A stretch of DNA of 64,000 nucleotides from Sphingobacterium endophyticum (GCF_009733535.1 NZ_SMMI01000006.1:186001-250000); one strand, 5' to 3'; positions 17,594 to 26,030 are shown, counted from the first letter of the stretch. Numbers and translations are program-made. The notes: a model not told the origin generated them from the sequence alone.

Positions 17594-18955
17594 TTACCCC
17601 TCTGAATTATTGTCTTTATTTCTGTTATTATTGTTTTTTCTATTCCTGTTTTGCGGTCTTCTACGATTTTGGGTAGCTTCATCACTGGAATTAGAGTTGC
17701 CGTTATTCTCCTTAGGCTTTTGTGGACCGTTATTGTTGCTTGGTCTTTGCTCATTCCTAGGTTTCTGAGGTTGTTTCTCCCCATTAGGGTTTTGAGCTCC
17801 CTCAGGATTACGCTTAGGCTTACGCTTCTTTTTCTTCCTATTACGGTCATCAAGTCGTGTTAAACTATCCTGCCCAACTACATTTTCATAATCCGGGTTA
17901 GGAACATTTACCGTTTCTTCTTTCTCAGGAATGAATAACTCCTGTGGCTTTTTGCCTTGTGAATTCATTTCAGCAAACTCTCTTACCTGTTCTACAGATA
18001 GTGGAATCCAAGACTCTGCATGTGGGTAAGTAAACCACATTGTTTTCTTGAATATATCTGTCTTTTGTAAGTAGGCAACGCCAGAATGTGTTTCTATACG
18101 GTCAACATTATTTGGAATGTCCTTAAGGGCATCCATATAGCTGTCAAGCTCATAGTTCAAACAGCACTTTAATTTACCACATTGGCCCGCCAATTTCAGC
18201 GTATTCAACGATAGGTTTTGATACCGTGCGGCTGAGGTAGAAACTGTTTTGAAATCTGTCAACCAGGTAGAACAGCATAGCTCCCTTCCACAGGAACCAA
18301 TACCTCCCAGTCGGCTCGCCTCTTGACGCATACCAATTTGTCGCATTTCAATCCGGATGCGAAAGGCTTCGGCCATTCTTTTAATCAACTCCCGGAAATC
18401 AACACGACCTTCTGCGGTATAGTAAAAAGTCGCCTTGGTCTTGTCTCCTTGATAATCAACATCGGATATCTTCATAGATAAACCAAGCTCTAGCGCTAGA
18501 TTCCTTGCGCGATGCATAGTTTCCCATTCTAATTCCTTTGCCAGATTATATTTGGCAACATCATTCTCGTTCGCCTTTCGGTAAACTTTCTTTAAAACGT
18601 CTTCAGGTTTGACGTTATTCTTTTTCAGTTGAAGCCGAACCAATTCACCCGTCAGCGAAACATGGCCAATGTCATATCCCCCCGTATTGGGCTCTACAAC
18701 GACCATCTCTCCCATTTCTAGGTAAATATTGTCCGTATTAATAAAAAACTCCTTTCTAGAGCCTTTAAAACGAACTTCAACAATGTCAAAAGGTTTATAG
18801 TTAGATGGTAAGTCCATATCGACTAACCAATCGTAAATATCTAATTTATTACATCCGCTGGTCATGCACGTACCATTGTTATTACAACCTGCCGGTACCG
18901 TGCCTAGTGATTGACTTCCGCAACCACCCCCGGATGAGCAACTGCCACATCCCAT
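17594..18955 (-). CDS. PSP1/RicT-family protein with Asn/Lys/Arg-rich tail
   Basis: The 453-residue protein has a Cys/Gly-rich N-terminus (MGCGSCSSGGGCGS). A PSP1 domain follows at about 110-330, with the cysteine motifs CGRELCCSTWL and CGKLKCCLNYE that are conserved in RicT/YaaT proteins. In Bacillus, RicT with RicA and RicF helps RNase Y processing and carries Fe-S clusters. Here the partners are not present, so the role is unknown. The last 85 residues are a basic, low-complexity tail rich in Asn, Lys, Arg and Pro, probably disordered and possibly RNA-binding (inference). It is 10 bp after the delta' gene. Confidence 0.88.
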   Translation of the reverse strand: MGCGSCSSGGGCGSQSLGTVPAGCNNNGTCMTSGCNKLDIYDWLVDMDLPSNYKPFDIVEVRFKGSRKEFFINTDNIYLEMGEMVVVEPNTGGYDIGHVSLTGELVRLQLKKNNVKPEDVLKKVYRKANENDVAKYNLAKELEWETMHRARNLALELGLSMKISDVDYQGDKTKATFYYTAEGRVDFRELIKRMAEAFRIRIEMRQIGMRQEASRLGGIGSCGRELCCSTWLTDFKTVSTSAARYQNLSLNTLKLAGQCGKLKCCLNYELDSYMDALKDIPNNVDRIETHSGVAYLQKTDIFKKTMWFTYPHAESWIPLSVEQVREFAEMNSQGKKPQELFIPEKEETVNVPNPDYENVVGQDSLTRLDDRNRKKKKRKPKRNPEGAQNPNGEKQPQKPRNEQRPSNNNGPQKPKENNGNSNSSDEATQNRRRPQNRNRKNNNNRNKDNNSEG

Positions 18956-18965
18956 ATTTTTATAA

Positions 18966-20108
18966 TTATATATATTGAGTCCCCTGAGGGAACGTATTAT
19001 ATTTAAATAGTAAAACTAACTGCAAAGATAAATCTAAAAATAATATTTTAGGATTTGCATTTCTTTCAACAGAATAATGCGTTTTCTCCAAAAGATCGAT
19101 CGCAACCTCCAGCTGCTCTAAACTGCTGATTTCACTAAACTTTTTGACAAACCCCAACTCTGCATCCTTTAAAAAGACTAAATTGTCTAAACCTTGGTTT
19201 AATAACACAATCTGTCTTAAAACATTAATGCTGTAGAGCAAAAATAATTTTTGATTCTCACGCCCTAATTTGCTGATTTCCTCATCACAGATCTGTATAA
19301 TGTTCAAGCCAGCATCTGTTACGATACAGCGTAACCACCGAATTAACAGATCAAAATTCTCATTTGTTGCCTCTTCAAGCTGATTAATCGCCGACTGTAC
19401 ATTTCCATCTGCAATAAAGGCGATCTCATTCGCTCGATTGACATCAATATGCTTGTCATTAACCAAAAACTGCAGAATCTCATCATTGGAAAGTTTATTG
19501 ACTTTTACCAATTGGGTTCTGGAGATGATCGTATTTAATATTTTATCCTGGTTCTCAGCGACCAACAAAAACAAGGTCTTGGCCGGTGGTTCCTCAATAA
19601 GTTTTAATAACGCATTCCCTTGGGTATCCAAATATTCTGGCAACCACATGATTAAAACTTTATATTCAGCTTCAAAAGATTTTAAGCTCAGCTTTTTTAT
19701 GATATCATGGGCTTCCGCAATATTGATGTTCGCCTGTTTATTCTCCGCCTCCAATTGATTTCGCCAATGCCCTAGGCTCATGTATGGGTTTTCCAAAAAT
19801 GCCTTCCGCCAATCTTCCATATAGGTACTGGCTGTTTCATCCGCTTTCTTGGCGAAAAATGGATAGGAAAAATGCAAATCAGGATGTATCAATTTTTCAT
19901 ACTTGATACAGGAAGGACATCTTCCGCAACTATCGCTCGCTAATGGCTCCTCACAGTTTATGAATTGTGCGTAGGCCAATGCTAATGCCAAACTTCCAGA
20001 ACCTTCAGGCCCTAAAAATAGCTGCGCATGGCTCACACGATTTTCATGAACCGTCGAAATAAGATGCTCTTTGAGCGCCTGATGGCCTACGATATTTTTA
20101 AATTGCAT
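18966..20108 (-). CDS. holB: DNA polymerase III delta' subunit-like ATPase
   Basis: Clamp-loader AAA-family protein of 380 residues. The start is set at the ATG at 20108 (MQFKNIVGHQALKEHL), because the longer frame reaching 20186 lacks family similarity and a promoter element lies inside it. Motifs: HAQLFLGPEGSGSLALALA, a P-loop lacking the canonical GKT as in delta' subunits; a zinc-binding cysteine set CGRCPSCIKYEK near residue 63; and ALLKLIEEPPAKTLFLL plus an SRTQ sensor-1 motif. It would load the DnaN clamp, whose gene is divergent next door. Confidence 0.88.
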   Translation of the reverse strand: MQFKNIVGHQALKEHLISTVHENRVSHAQLFLGPEGSGSLALALAYAQFINCEEPLASDSCGRCPSCIKYEKLIHPDLHFSYPFFAKKADETASTYMEDWRKAFLENPYMSLGHWRNQLEAENKQANINIAEAHDIIKKLSLKSFEAEYKVLIMWLPEYLDTQGNALLKLIEEPPAKTLFLLVAENQDKILNTIISRTQLVKVNKLSNDEILQFLVNDKHIDVNRANEIAFIADGNVQSAINQLEEATNENFDLLIRWLRCIVTDAGLNIIQICDEEISKLGRENQKLFLLYSINVLRQIVLLNQGLDNLVFLKDAELGFVKKFSEISSLEQLEVAIDLLEKTHYSVERNANPKILFLDLSLQLVLLFKYNTFPQGTQYI

Positions 20109-20119
20109 ACCTAATCTTA

Positions 20120-20127
20120 CAAATGTA
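20120..20127 (-). promoter_or_regulatory. -7 promoter element for the delta'-ricT-gldH-lpxK block
   Basis: CAAATGTA on the plus strand is TACATTTG on the minus strand, an exact TAnnTTTG match. It ends 11 bp before the ATG at 20108, so the leader would be only a few bases. It supports the shorter start of the delta' gene. Confidence 0.55.
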
Positions 20128-20238
20128 CAAATTTTAATGCAGTGCTTTTTAATGTTTATGCGCTTGAAGTCTAATTTGAATTGCAAAAAATTAGATTCTT
20201 TTCTGTATTATTGCAGTAAAATCTATTAGCTAAAAGAA

Positions 20239-21360
20239 ATGAGATTTATTGTATCAACGTCCATATTACTGAAACAATTACAGGCTATTAGTGGCGCCTC
20301 TAGCTCCAGCACAGTGCTACCAATCCTTGAGAATTTTCTGTTCGAAATCAAAGAAAACATCCTGACCATTTCCGCTACGGATTTGCAAACCAGCATGGTG
20401 ACGACTTTGCAAATCGAAGCAAAAGAAGAAGGACGTGTAGCAATGCCATCCAAAATCTTGATCGAAACGCTAAAAACGCTCCCTGATCAACCAGTGGCAT
20501 TCTCAGTCGATACGAAAACTCTGGCTATCGAAATTTCCGCCGGTGATGGTAAGTACAAATTAAGCGGTGAAAATGCCGATGATTTCCCTAAAATCCCTGT
20601 CGTTGAAAATATTTCAACAGTCAATATTTCTGCACCAATTTTATTGGAAGCTATTAACAAAACAATTTTCGCAGTAAGCAATGATGAATTGCGACCTGCA
20701 ATGTCCGGTGTATTCGTTCAATTGGCTGAACAGTCCATTACTTTTGTAGCAACTGATGCCCATAAACTTGTACGTTATCGCCGTACCGATGTAGGTGCTG
20801 AAAAAGCAACTTCTATAATCTTACCTAAAAAAGCACTAACACTATTGAAATCTTCACTCCCTTCTGATGATGTGAATGTTTCAGTGGAATACAACAATAC
20901 AAATGCATTCTTCCAATTTGGAACAATCAATCTGATCTGCCGTTTAATTGATGAGAGATATCCTGATTATGAAGCCGTAATTCCGCGTTTAAACCCTAAT
21001 AAACTTACCGTTGACCGTTCTTTGTTCTTAAACACACTACGTCGTGTAGTTATTTTCGCCAACAAAACTACCCATCAGGTACGTTTAAAAATCTCGGGAA
21101 GTGAACTTCATATCTCTGCTGAAGATCTTGATTTCTCTAATGAGGCTCACGAAAGATTAAGCTGTCAATTTGAAGGGGAAGACATGGAGATCGGTTTCAA
21201 TGCCAAATTCCTGGTTGAAATGCTTAATAACTTAAACTGCGAAGAGGTTGTGCTCGAAATGAGTACTCCAAATCGTGCCGGTTTATTGGTTCCAGCAATC
21301 AAAGAAGATCATGAAGACATCTTGATGTTGGTTATGCCTGTAATGTTGAACAATATCTAA
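20239..21360 (+). CDS. dnaN: DNA polymerase III beta sliding clamp
   Basis: DnaN forms the dimeric ring that tethers the polymerase to DNA. The 373-residue protein begins MRFIVSTSILLKQLQAISG and shows the three topologically similar clamp domains. Typical segments are TVLPILENFLFEI, LSGENADDFPKIP, ATDAHKLVRYRR near residue 175 and the C-terminal LVMPVMLNNI. The final residues form the hydrophobic partner-binding edge expected in the family. It is followed 12 bp later by a DedA gene, with which it may be cotranscribed. Confidence 0.96.
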   Translation: MRFIVSTSILLKQLQAISGASSSSTVLPILENFLFEIKENILTISATDLQTSMVTTLQIEAKEEGRVAMPSKILIETLKTLPDQPVAFSVDTKTLAIEISAGDGKYKLSGENADDFPKIPVVENISTVNISAPILLEAINKTIFAVSNDELRPAMSGVFVQLAEQSITFVATDAHKLVRYRRTDVGAEKATSIILPKKALTLLKSSLPSDDVNVSVEYNNTNAFFQFGTINLICRLIDERYPDYEAVIPRLNPNKLTVDRSLFLNTLRRVVIFANKTTHQVRLKISGSELHISAEDLDFSNEAHERLSCQFEGEDMEIGFNAKFLVEMLNNLNCEEVVLEMSTPNRAGLLVPAIKEDHEDILMLVMPVMLNNI

Positions 21361-21372
21361 TAAAACACAACC

Positions 21373-22026
21373 TTGGATTTAATCTCTGCCCTTATTGACT
21401 TTATCCTCCACATTGATGACCATCTGGTGGAAATCGTTAATAATTATCAGACATGGACCTATTTGATCCTGTTCCTGATTATTTTTGCCGAAACTGGACT
21501 TGTTGTTACTCCTTTCTTACCGGGTGACTCCTTATTATTTGCAGCTGGTGCTATTATTGCTAAACCAGAAACAGATCTTAACATTTTTCTGATGTGGGGA
21601 CTGTTAATGATTGCTGGAATTTTAGGGGATTTGGTCAATTACCATATCGGTAAATACATCGGACCCAAAGCTTTCTCCGGAAAATATAAATTCCTCAAAA
21701 AAGAATATCTTGATAAAACTGAAAAGTTTTATGAAAAATATGGCGGTAAAACCATTATATATGCTCGTTTTGTCCCGATTATAAGAACTTTTGCTCCTTT
21801 CGTAGCTGGTGTCGGATCTATGTCATACGCTAAATTTGCATCTTACAATGTTATTGGTGCAATCCTTTGGGTTACTTCTTTCTTGTTTATAGGCTATTTC
21901 TTCGGAGGTCTTCCTATTATCAAGGACAACTTTACAATTGTAGTTTTTGCAATTATAATCCTTTCAATCTTACCTCCGGTTATTGAAGTCGTAAGGGAAA
22001 AATATAGAAAAAAAGATGCTAAATAA
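21373..22026 (+). CDS. DedA family membrane protein (first tandem copy)
   Basis: The 217-residue integral membrane protein carries the DedA/SNARE-associated domain: [19 protein letters not shown] near residues 40-60, [13 protein letters not shown] near 86, and the conserved [21 protein letters not shown] with the functional arginines near 131. DedA proteins are proton-dependent and include undecaprenyl-phosphate or phospholipid flippases. The start is a TTG: an in-frame stop lies 12 bp upstream and the downstream paralogue begins with the same [10 protein letters not shown] sequence at an ATG. It ends at a terminator hairpin. Confidence 0.92.
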   Translation: MDLISALIDFILHIDDHLVEIVNNYQTWTYLILFLIIFAETGLVVTPFLPGDSLLFAAGAIIAKPETDLNIFLMWGLLMIAGILGDLVNYHIGKYIGPKAFSGKYKFLKKEYLDKTEKFYEKYGGKTIIYARFVPIIRTFAPFVAGVGSMSYAKFASYNVIGAILWVTSFLFIGYFFGGLPIIKDNFTIVVFAIIILSILPPVIEVVREKYRKKDAK

Positions 22027-22062
22027 GTTTTAGACATCTATTCGATCTTTATAAGAAATATG

Positions 22063-22094
22063 AAATTAGCCCTGAATGCAGGGCTAATTTTTTT
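22063..22094 (+). terminator. intrinsic terminator after first DedA gene
   Basis: A perfect 12-bp stem AAATTAGCCCTG (22063-22074) / CAGGGCTAATTT (22079-22090) with loop AATG is followed by T residues. Confidence 0.88.
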
Positions 22095-22162
22095 ATCTAT
22101 AATTTATTCTTTTTGGAGGGAGCTTGGTTCAATTGTTGCTTATTAGAATTGAATTTATAGTC

Positions 22163-22813
22163 ATGGAATTAATATCTGCCTTAATCGATTTCATTCTTCA
22201 TATCGACAAACATCTAATCGATATTACCCAAGAATATCAAATGTGGACCTATCTGATACTTTTCTTAATCATTTTTGCTGAAACAGGGCTGGTCGTTACG
22301 CCATTCCTTCCCGGAGATTCCGTACTTTTTGCAATGGGTGCCCTAATAGCAAAGCCAGAAACAAATTTAAATCTAATCGTGATGCTGGTTCTGCTTATCG
22401 CAGCAGCGATACTCGGTGATTTCGTAAACTATGAAATTGGGAAACATTTTGGACAAAGGGTATTCAGAAAAGATTCCAAGATCTTTAAACCCTCATACTT
22501 AGAAAAAACCCAGGGTTTTTACGACAAGTACGGGTTAAAAACAATTATTTACGCTCGTTTTGTCCCAATCGTAAGAACATTTGCTCCTTTTGTAGCAGGA
22601 GTTGTCAAGATGCCATACTCTAAATTTGGTTTATACAATATTGTCGGTGGGATTCTTTGGGTAACCTTGTTCCTTTTAGGAGGATTCTTTTTCGGACAGA
22701 TTTCATTTGTCAAGAATAACTTTTCTATCGTCGTTCTCGCCATCATTGGAATCTCGCTACTGCCCCCAATCATTGAAGTAATCAAAGAGAAATTCACAAA
22801 AAAATCTGTTTAA
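22163..22813 (+). CDS. DedA family membrane protein (second tandem copy)
   Basis: This 216-residue protein is closely similar along its length to the preceding DedA protein. It shares nearly identical [20 protein letters not shown] and [18 protein letters not shown] segments. The ATG at 22163 is chosen because it aligns with the first copy ([10 protein letters not shown] against [10 protein letters not shown]). An in-frame TTG at 22124 has a GGAGGG run 4-9 bp upstream and would add 13 residues, so it cannot be excluded. A terminator separates the two copies, so they are independently transcribed. It probably arose by tandem duplication. Confidence 0.9.
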   Translation: MELISALIDFILHIDKHLIDITQEYQMWTYLILFLIIFAETGLVVTPFLPGDSVLFAMGALIAKPETNLNLIVMLVLLIAAAILGDFVNYEIGKHFGQRVFRKDSKIFKPSYLEKTQGFYDKYGLKTIIYARFVPIVRTFAPFVAGVVKMPYSKFGLYNIVGGILWVTLFLLGGFFFGQISFVKNNFSIVVLAIIGISLLPPIIEVIKEKFTKKSV

Positions 22814-22870
22814 TTCAAAAGCTTGTTTAAACGTTGAGTTTAAATCGCAGTCTTTATCTTAAACATTTCT

Positions 22871-23440
22871 ATGAGATATATTTTATTTGCTTTTATCCTA
22901 TGGGCACAGCCCATTTTAGCCCAAAACATCAAAGTCGATCGTAGAGAAGCGAAACAAGCTTTCAATTACCTGAATGCCTTTCGTATGAACCCCAAAAAAT
23001 ACGGCAAGGAGATTAAAGTGAACAATCTAAAGAATGTCAAACAAACCAAACTCATATGGAACGACAAACTAGCTCGTGTTGCTGAAGAAAGAGCTAAGGA
23101 CATGGCTAGAAGAAATTACTTCGATCATACCGATCCGGACGGATACGGCCCTAACTTTCATATTAGCGAAGCTGGATATTACCTCAACCCCGACTGGCTG
23201 AAGAAACGCTCCACAAATAACTTTGAGTCCATTGCAGCAAACCATGAAACGGCAATCGACGGAATTAAATCATTCATCATTGGACGTGGTTCTCCAGGCT
23301 TCATGCATAGAAAGCACATGCTGGGATTAGACCAATGGAACGGTTCTTTACAAGACGTCGGGATTGGATTTGTCCACGTGAAAAGAGGTGCTGCCTATAA
23401 AACTTATTTATGCGTGTTAATCGCAAAACATGATTGGTAA
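22871..23440 (+). CDS. CAP/SCP domain secreted protein
   Basis: The 189-residue protein has a signal peptide (MRYILFAFILWAQPILAQ) followed by one CAP (cysteine-rich secretory/SCP) domain. Family features are the first helix FNYLNAFRMNPKKYG, a helix with WNDKLARVAEERAKDMARRN and the histidine segment YFDHTDPDGYGP, then HETAIDGIKSFIIG, GFMHRKHMLG and VGIGFVHV. The histidines of FDH and MHRKHML match the CAP cavity. CAP proteins bind lipids or act at the cell envelope; the bacterial role is unclear. It stands alone between the second DedA gene and yicC. Confidence 0.85.
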   Translation: MRYILFAFILWAQPILAQNIKVDRREAKQAFNYLNAFRMNPKKYGKEIKVNNLKNVKQTKLIWNDKLARVAEERAKDMARRNYFDHTDPDGYGPNFHISEAGYYLNPDWLKKRSTNNFESIAANHETAIDGIKSFIIGRGSPGFMHRKHMLGLDQWNGSLQDVGIGFVHVKRGAAYKTYLCVLIAKHDW

Positions 23441-23459
23441 TTTCTTTTCTTAATTTTTA

Positions 23460-23467
23460 TACCTTTG
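23460..23467 (+). promoter_or_regulatory. -7 promoter element 3 bp before the yicC start
   Basis: TACCTTTG fits TAnnTTTG exactly and ends 3 bp before the ATG at 23471. If used, transcription would begin at or just after the start codon, giving a leaderless message. Confidence 0.45.
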
Positions 23468-23470
23468 CAT

Positions 23471-24343
23471 ATGATAAAATCAATGACAGGTTACGGTATT
23501 GGTACTGCTGATAATAGTACGGTTAAATATACTGTAGAGATCAAATCCTTAAATTCTAAGTTCTTAGAACTGAACCTTCGTTTGCCAAAGGCTGTATCTG
23601 ATAAAGAACTATTACTTCGTGGGGAGTGTAGTAAATTGATTGAACGTGGTAAGGTAAATATCAATATTTCAACGGAATACGTTGACCAAACCGCAAAAGG
23701 TGCAACAATTAACGCCGATCTATTAAAAGCATATTATAAGCAATTGCAGGATATCGCATTTCAACTCGGCGATACGAAATCAAACATGTTTGAATTAGCA
23801 TTAAATATGCCTGAAGTAATCAGCCATGATGATGAGGTTGACGAAGAGGAGGGAAAAGTATTGGTTGATGCATTTCATGCCGCAATTAAGAAATTCAATA
23901 AATTTAGAGAAGATGAAGGGTCTGTCCTGAAAAAAGACCTAGAATATCGCGTTTCCTTGATTTTATCATACCTGACCGAAGTTGAAGCTGTGGAAGGTAG
24001 CCGTATTCCTTTGATTCGCGAAAGAATCAATCAATACATGGAAGACGCCGTAGGAAAAGAAAATGTAGATATGAATCGTTTCGAGCAGGAACTGGTTTTC
24101 TATATTGAAAAGTTAGATATTACTGAAGAAAAGGTCCGCCTCCGCTCACACTGCAATTACTTTGTTGAAGCATTAAATAGTCAGGATTCCAATGGTAAGA
24201 AATTAGGATTTATTTCCCAAGAAATGGGTCGTGAAATCAATACCTTAGGTTCAAAAGCTAATAACGCGCAGATCCAACAAATCGTCGTTAAGATGAAAGA
24301 TGAATTGGAGAAGGTGAAAGAACAACTATTAAACGTCTTATAG
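23471..24343 (+). CDS. YicC/YloC family endoribonuclease
   Basis: The 290-residue protein starts MIKSMTGYGIG, the nearly invariant YicC N-terminus; the in-frame TTG 6 bp upstream is rejected. Other family segments are VEIKSLNSKFLELNLRLP near residue 24 and the C-terminal domain with RLRSHCNYF and GKKLGFISQEMGREINTLGS. Homologues have endoribonuclease activity and affect small-RNA stability in E. coli. The gene is followed after 1 bp by gmk, a gene pair (yicC-gmk) conserved in many bacteria, and then nadD. Confidence 0.93.
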   Translation: MIKSMTGYGIGTADNSTVKYTVEIKSLNSKFLELNLRLPKAVSDKELLLRGECSKLIERGKVNINISTEYVDQTAKGATINADLLKAYYKQLQDIAFQLGDTKSNMFELALNMPEVISHDDEVDEEEGKVLVDAFHAAIKKFNKFREDEGSVLKKDLEYRVSLILSYLTEVEAVEGSRIPLIRERINQYMEDAVGKENVDMNRFEQELVFYIEKLDITEEKVRLRSHCNYFVEALNSQDSNGKKLGFISQEMGREINTLGSKANNAQIQQIVVKMKDELEKVKEQLLNVL

Positions 24344-24344
24344 A

Positions 24345-24914
24345 ATGAGCGGCAAACTAATTATTTTTTCTGCTCCATCAGGAGCGGGCAAAACCACTAT
24401 CGTAAGAAGGTTGCTAGAAAAACACGGAGACAAAATTTCCTTTTCCATTTCTGCCAGCACCCGTGCTCCTCGCGGTAATGAAGTGAACGGTGAAGATTAT
24501 TATTTCATCTCTAAAGAAGATTTCCTTCATAAAGTTGCTAAACACGAATTTATTGAATTTGAAGAAGTTTATTCAGGTACCTTTTATGGAACCTTGCGTT
24601 CAGAGGTAGAGCGTATTTGGAATGAAGGAAAACACGTTATTTTTGATATTGACGTTGTTGGAGGACTTCGATTGAAATCAAAATTCCCTGAACAGGCATT
24701 AGCGATTTTTGTAAATCCTCCTTCAATTGAGGTACTAAAGGAAAGATTGACAGGAAGAGGAACGGATTCTGAAGAAAAACTTAAAGAAAGATTTGCAAAG
24801 GCAGAACACGAATTAACATTCGCCGATAAATTTGATGTAATCCTTCAAAATAACGACTTAGAAACCGCTTGTGCCGAAGCTGAAAAACTAGTTTTAGATT
24901 TTATTAATTCCTAA
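24345..24914 (+). CDS. gmk: guanylate kinase
   Basis: Gmk converts GMP to GDP with ATP. The 189-residue protein has the P-loop IFSAPSGAGKTTIVRRL at residues 7-23, the GMP-binding STRAPRGNEVNGEDYYFIS segment and the acceptor-binding FIEFEEVYSGTFYGT. FDIDVVGGLRLK follows as the Walker-B-like strand. The length and motif spacing are normal. It starts 1 bp after yicC and is followed by nadD after 2 bp, so all three are one transcription unit. Confidence 0.96.
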   Translation: MSGKLIIFSAPSGAGKTTIVRRLLEKHGDKISFSISASTRAPRGNEVNGEDYYFISKEDFLHKVAKHEFIEFEEVYSGTFYGTLRSEVERIWNEGKHVIFDIDVVGGLRLKSKFPEQALAIFVNPPSIEVLKERLTGRGTDSEEKLKERFAKAEHELTFADKFDVILQNNDLETACAEAEKLVLDFINS

Positions 24915-24916
24915 TT

Positions 24917-25498
24917 ATGGCAAATAGTAAAGTTGGTTTATTTTTTGGCTCCTTCAACCCGATACATATAGGTCATTTGATCATCGCCAATTATATGGCC
25001 AATTATACTTTCCTTGATGAAGTTTGGTTCGTAGTTTCCCCTCAAAATCCGTTTAAGGATAAAAAAAGCTTGGGAAATATGTATGACCGACTAGAAATGG
25101 TCAACCTTGCAATTGATGGTGCCGACAATCTGAGAGCTAGTGATATCGAATTCAGCCTTCCTCAACCTTCGTATACTATAGATACCCTAACACATCTTTC
25201 TGAAAAATACCCAACCAAAGAGTTCCTCCTGATTATGGGAGAGGACAATTTAATGGGACTCACAAAATGGAAGAATGCCGATATTTTACTCCGGGACTAT
25301 AAAATTATTGTCTATCCCCGTCCAGGCTATGATGCCGGAGAAATGAGAAACCATCCAGCAATTAGCATGACCGACACTCCGGTTATGGAATTATCTTCTA
25401 CATTTTTGAGAAATGCTATCAAAGAAGGAAAATCAGTAAAATTTTACACCCCAGATCCGGTTATTGATTTTATAGATAAAAAAGGACTATACTCTTAA
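24917..25498 (+). CDS. nadD: nicotinate-nucleotide adenylyltransferase NadD
   Basis: NadD adenylylates nicotinate mononucleotide to deamido-NAD. The 193-residue protein has the nucleotidyltransferase motifs GLFFGSFNPIHIGHLIIANY at residues 7-26 (GSFNPIHxGH), VSPQNPFK near 45, LIMGEDNLMGLTKWKNADI near 105 and the ISSTFLR-like ELSSTFLRNAIKEGKS motif near the C-terminus. It complements nadB and nadA elsewhere in the window, giving three of the NAD pathway enzymes. It is the last gene of the yicC-gmk-nadD operon. Confidence 0.95.
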   Translation: MANSKVGLFFGSFNPIHIGHLIIANYMANYTFLDEVWFVVSPQNPFKDKKSLGNMYDRLEMVNLAIDGADNLRASDIEFSLPQPSYTIDTLTHLSEKYPTKEFLLIMGEDNLMGLTKWKNADILLRDYKIIVYPRPGYDAGEMRNHPAISMTDTPVMELSSTFLRNAIKEGKSVKFYTPDPVIDFIDKKGLYS

Positions 25499-25588
25499 TT
25501 TTAATTTCTTGAGTTTCATGAAAAAACTCAGAGTCTCCAAAACTATTTCAAATACTTCTTGTTTTACTTATATATCATATTAAACAAT

Positions 25589-25594
25589 AGGAGG
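25589..25594 (+). promoter_or_regulatory. strong Shine-Dalgarno of csbD-like gene
   Basis: AGGAGG lies 9 bp before the ATG. Such a full match is unusual here because Bacteroidota genes generally lack a recognisable Shine-Dalgarno. Confidence 0.7.
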
Positions 25595-25603
25595 AAATAA
25601 GAA

Positions 25604-25792
25604 ATGGATAAATTAGATTTAAAAGGTAAGTGGAACGAACTTAAAGGTAAAATCAAACAAGAATACGCGGAATGGACTGATGATGATTTAGCTTACGAAG
25701 AAGGTAAGGATGATGAATTATTAGGAAAGCTACAACAGAAGTTAGGCAAGACCAGAGAAGAAGTTGTTGACTGGTTGAATAAACTAGGTTAA
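25604..25792 (+). CDS. CsbD-family stress protein
   Basis: The 62-residue, very acidic protein has the CsbD signature: [20 protein letters not shown] followed by [12 protein letters not shown]. It is a small helical cytosolic protein of unknown molecular function, induced by general stress in Bacillus and often abundant in stationary phase. A strong Shine-Dalgarno suggests high expression. It is monocistronic, with 105 bp of upstream sequence and a strong terminator immediately downstream. Confidence 0.9.
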   Translation: MDKLDLKGKWNELKGKIKQEYAEWTDDDLAYEEGKDDELLGKLQQKLGKTREEVVDWLNKLG

Positions 25793-25807
25793 TTCCATAA
25801 AACATAT

Positions 25808-25837
25808 AAAAGGTTGGCATTTATGCCAACCTTTTTT
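25808..25837 (+). terminator. csbD-like gene terminator
   Basis: A perfect 13-bp stem AAAAGGTTGGCAT (25808-25820) / ATGCCAACCTTTT (25823-25835) with a 2-nt gap is followed by T residues. Confidence 0.9.
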
Positions 25838-25860
25838 TGTTGTTTTTTTGGGGGTTTCAT

Positions 25861-26030
25861 TTTGTCTTTGCTCGTGTTTTAGTCGTGTTTTGCTCGTGTC
25901 TCGTCCACACCTCATCCAGCGGTGATCCACAGCTCGTCCGGATATCAGCGGACCAGCTGTGGACAAGGTCATAACATTGTGCGGATGAGAGCAGAGCAAA
26001 ACACGACCAAAACCAAAATCAAGCACAAGC
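25861..26030. repeat. large nested inverted-repeat element with tandem 11-mers
   Basis: This intergenic element is richer in G+C than its surroundings. Outer arms GTCGTGTTTTGCTC (25882-25895) and GAGCAAAACACGAC (25994-26007) pair perfectly, and extend to 20 nt with one mismatch. Middle arms are CTCATCC (25911-25917) and GGATGAG (25983-25989). Inner arms TCCACAGCTCGTCCG (25926-25940) and CGGACCAGCTGTGGA (25949-25963) match at 14 of 15. The left side has three tandem 11-mers starting at 25870, 25881 and 25892 (GCTCGTGTTTT-like). It has no convincing gene. It could be a mobile repeat (REP/MITE-like) or a structured RNA. Confidence 0.7.

Noticed and set aside
20109-20186. N-terminal extension of the delta' gene
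   Set aside because: It has no family similarity, and a -7 element (20120-20127) lies inside it, so the ATG at 20108 is preferred.
23369-23384. Second parS-like site (TCCACGTGAAAA core) in the CAP gene
   Set aside because: It matches the consensus at only about 12 of 16 positions, compatible with chance.
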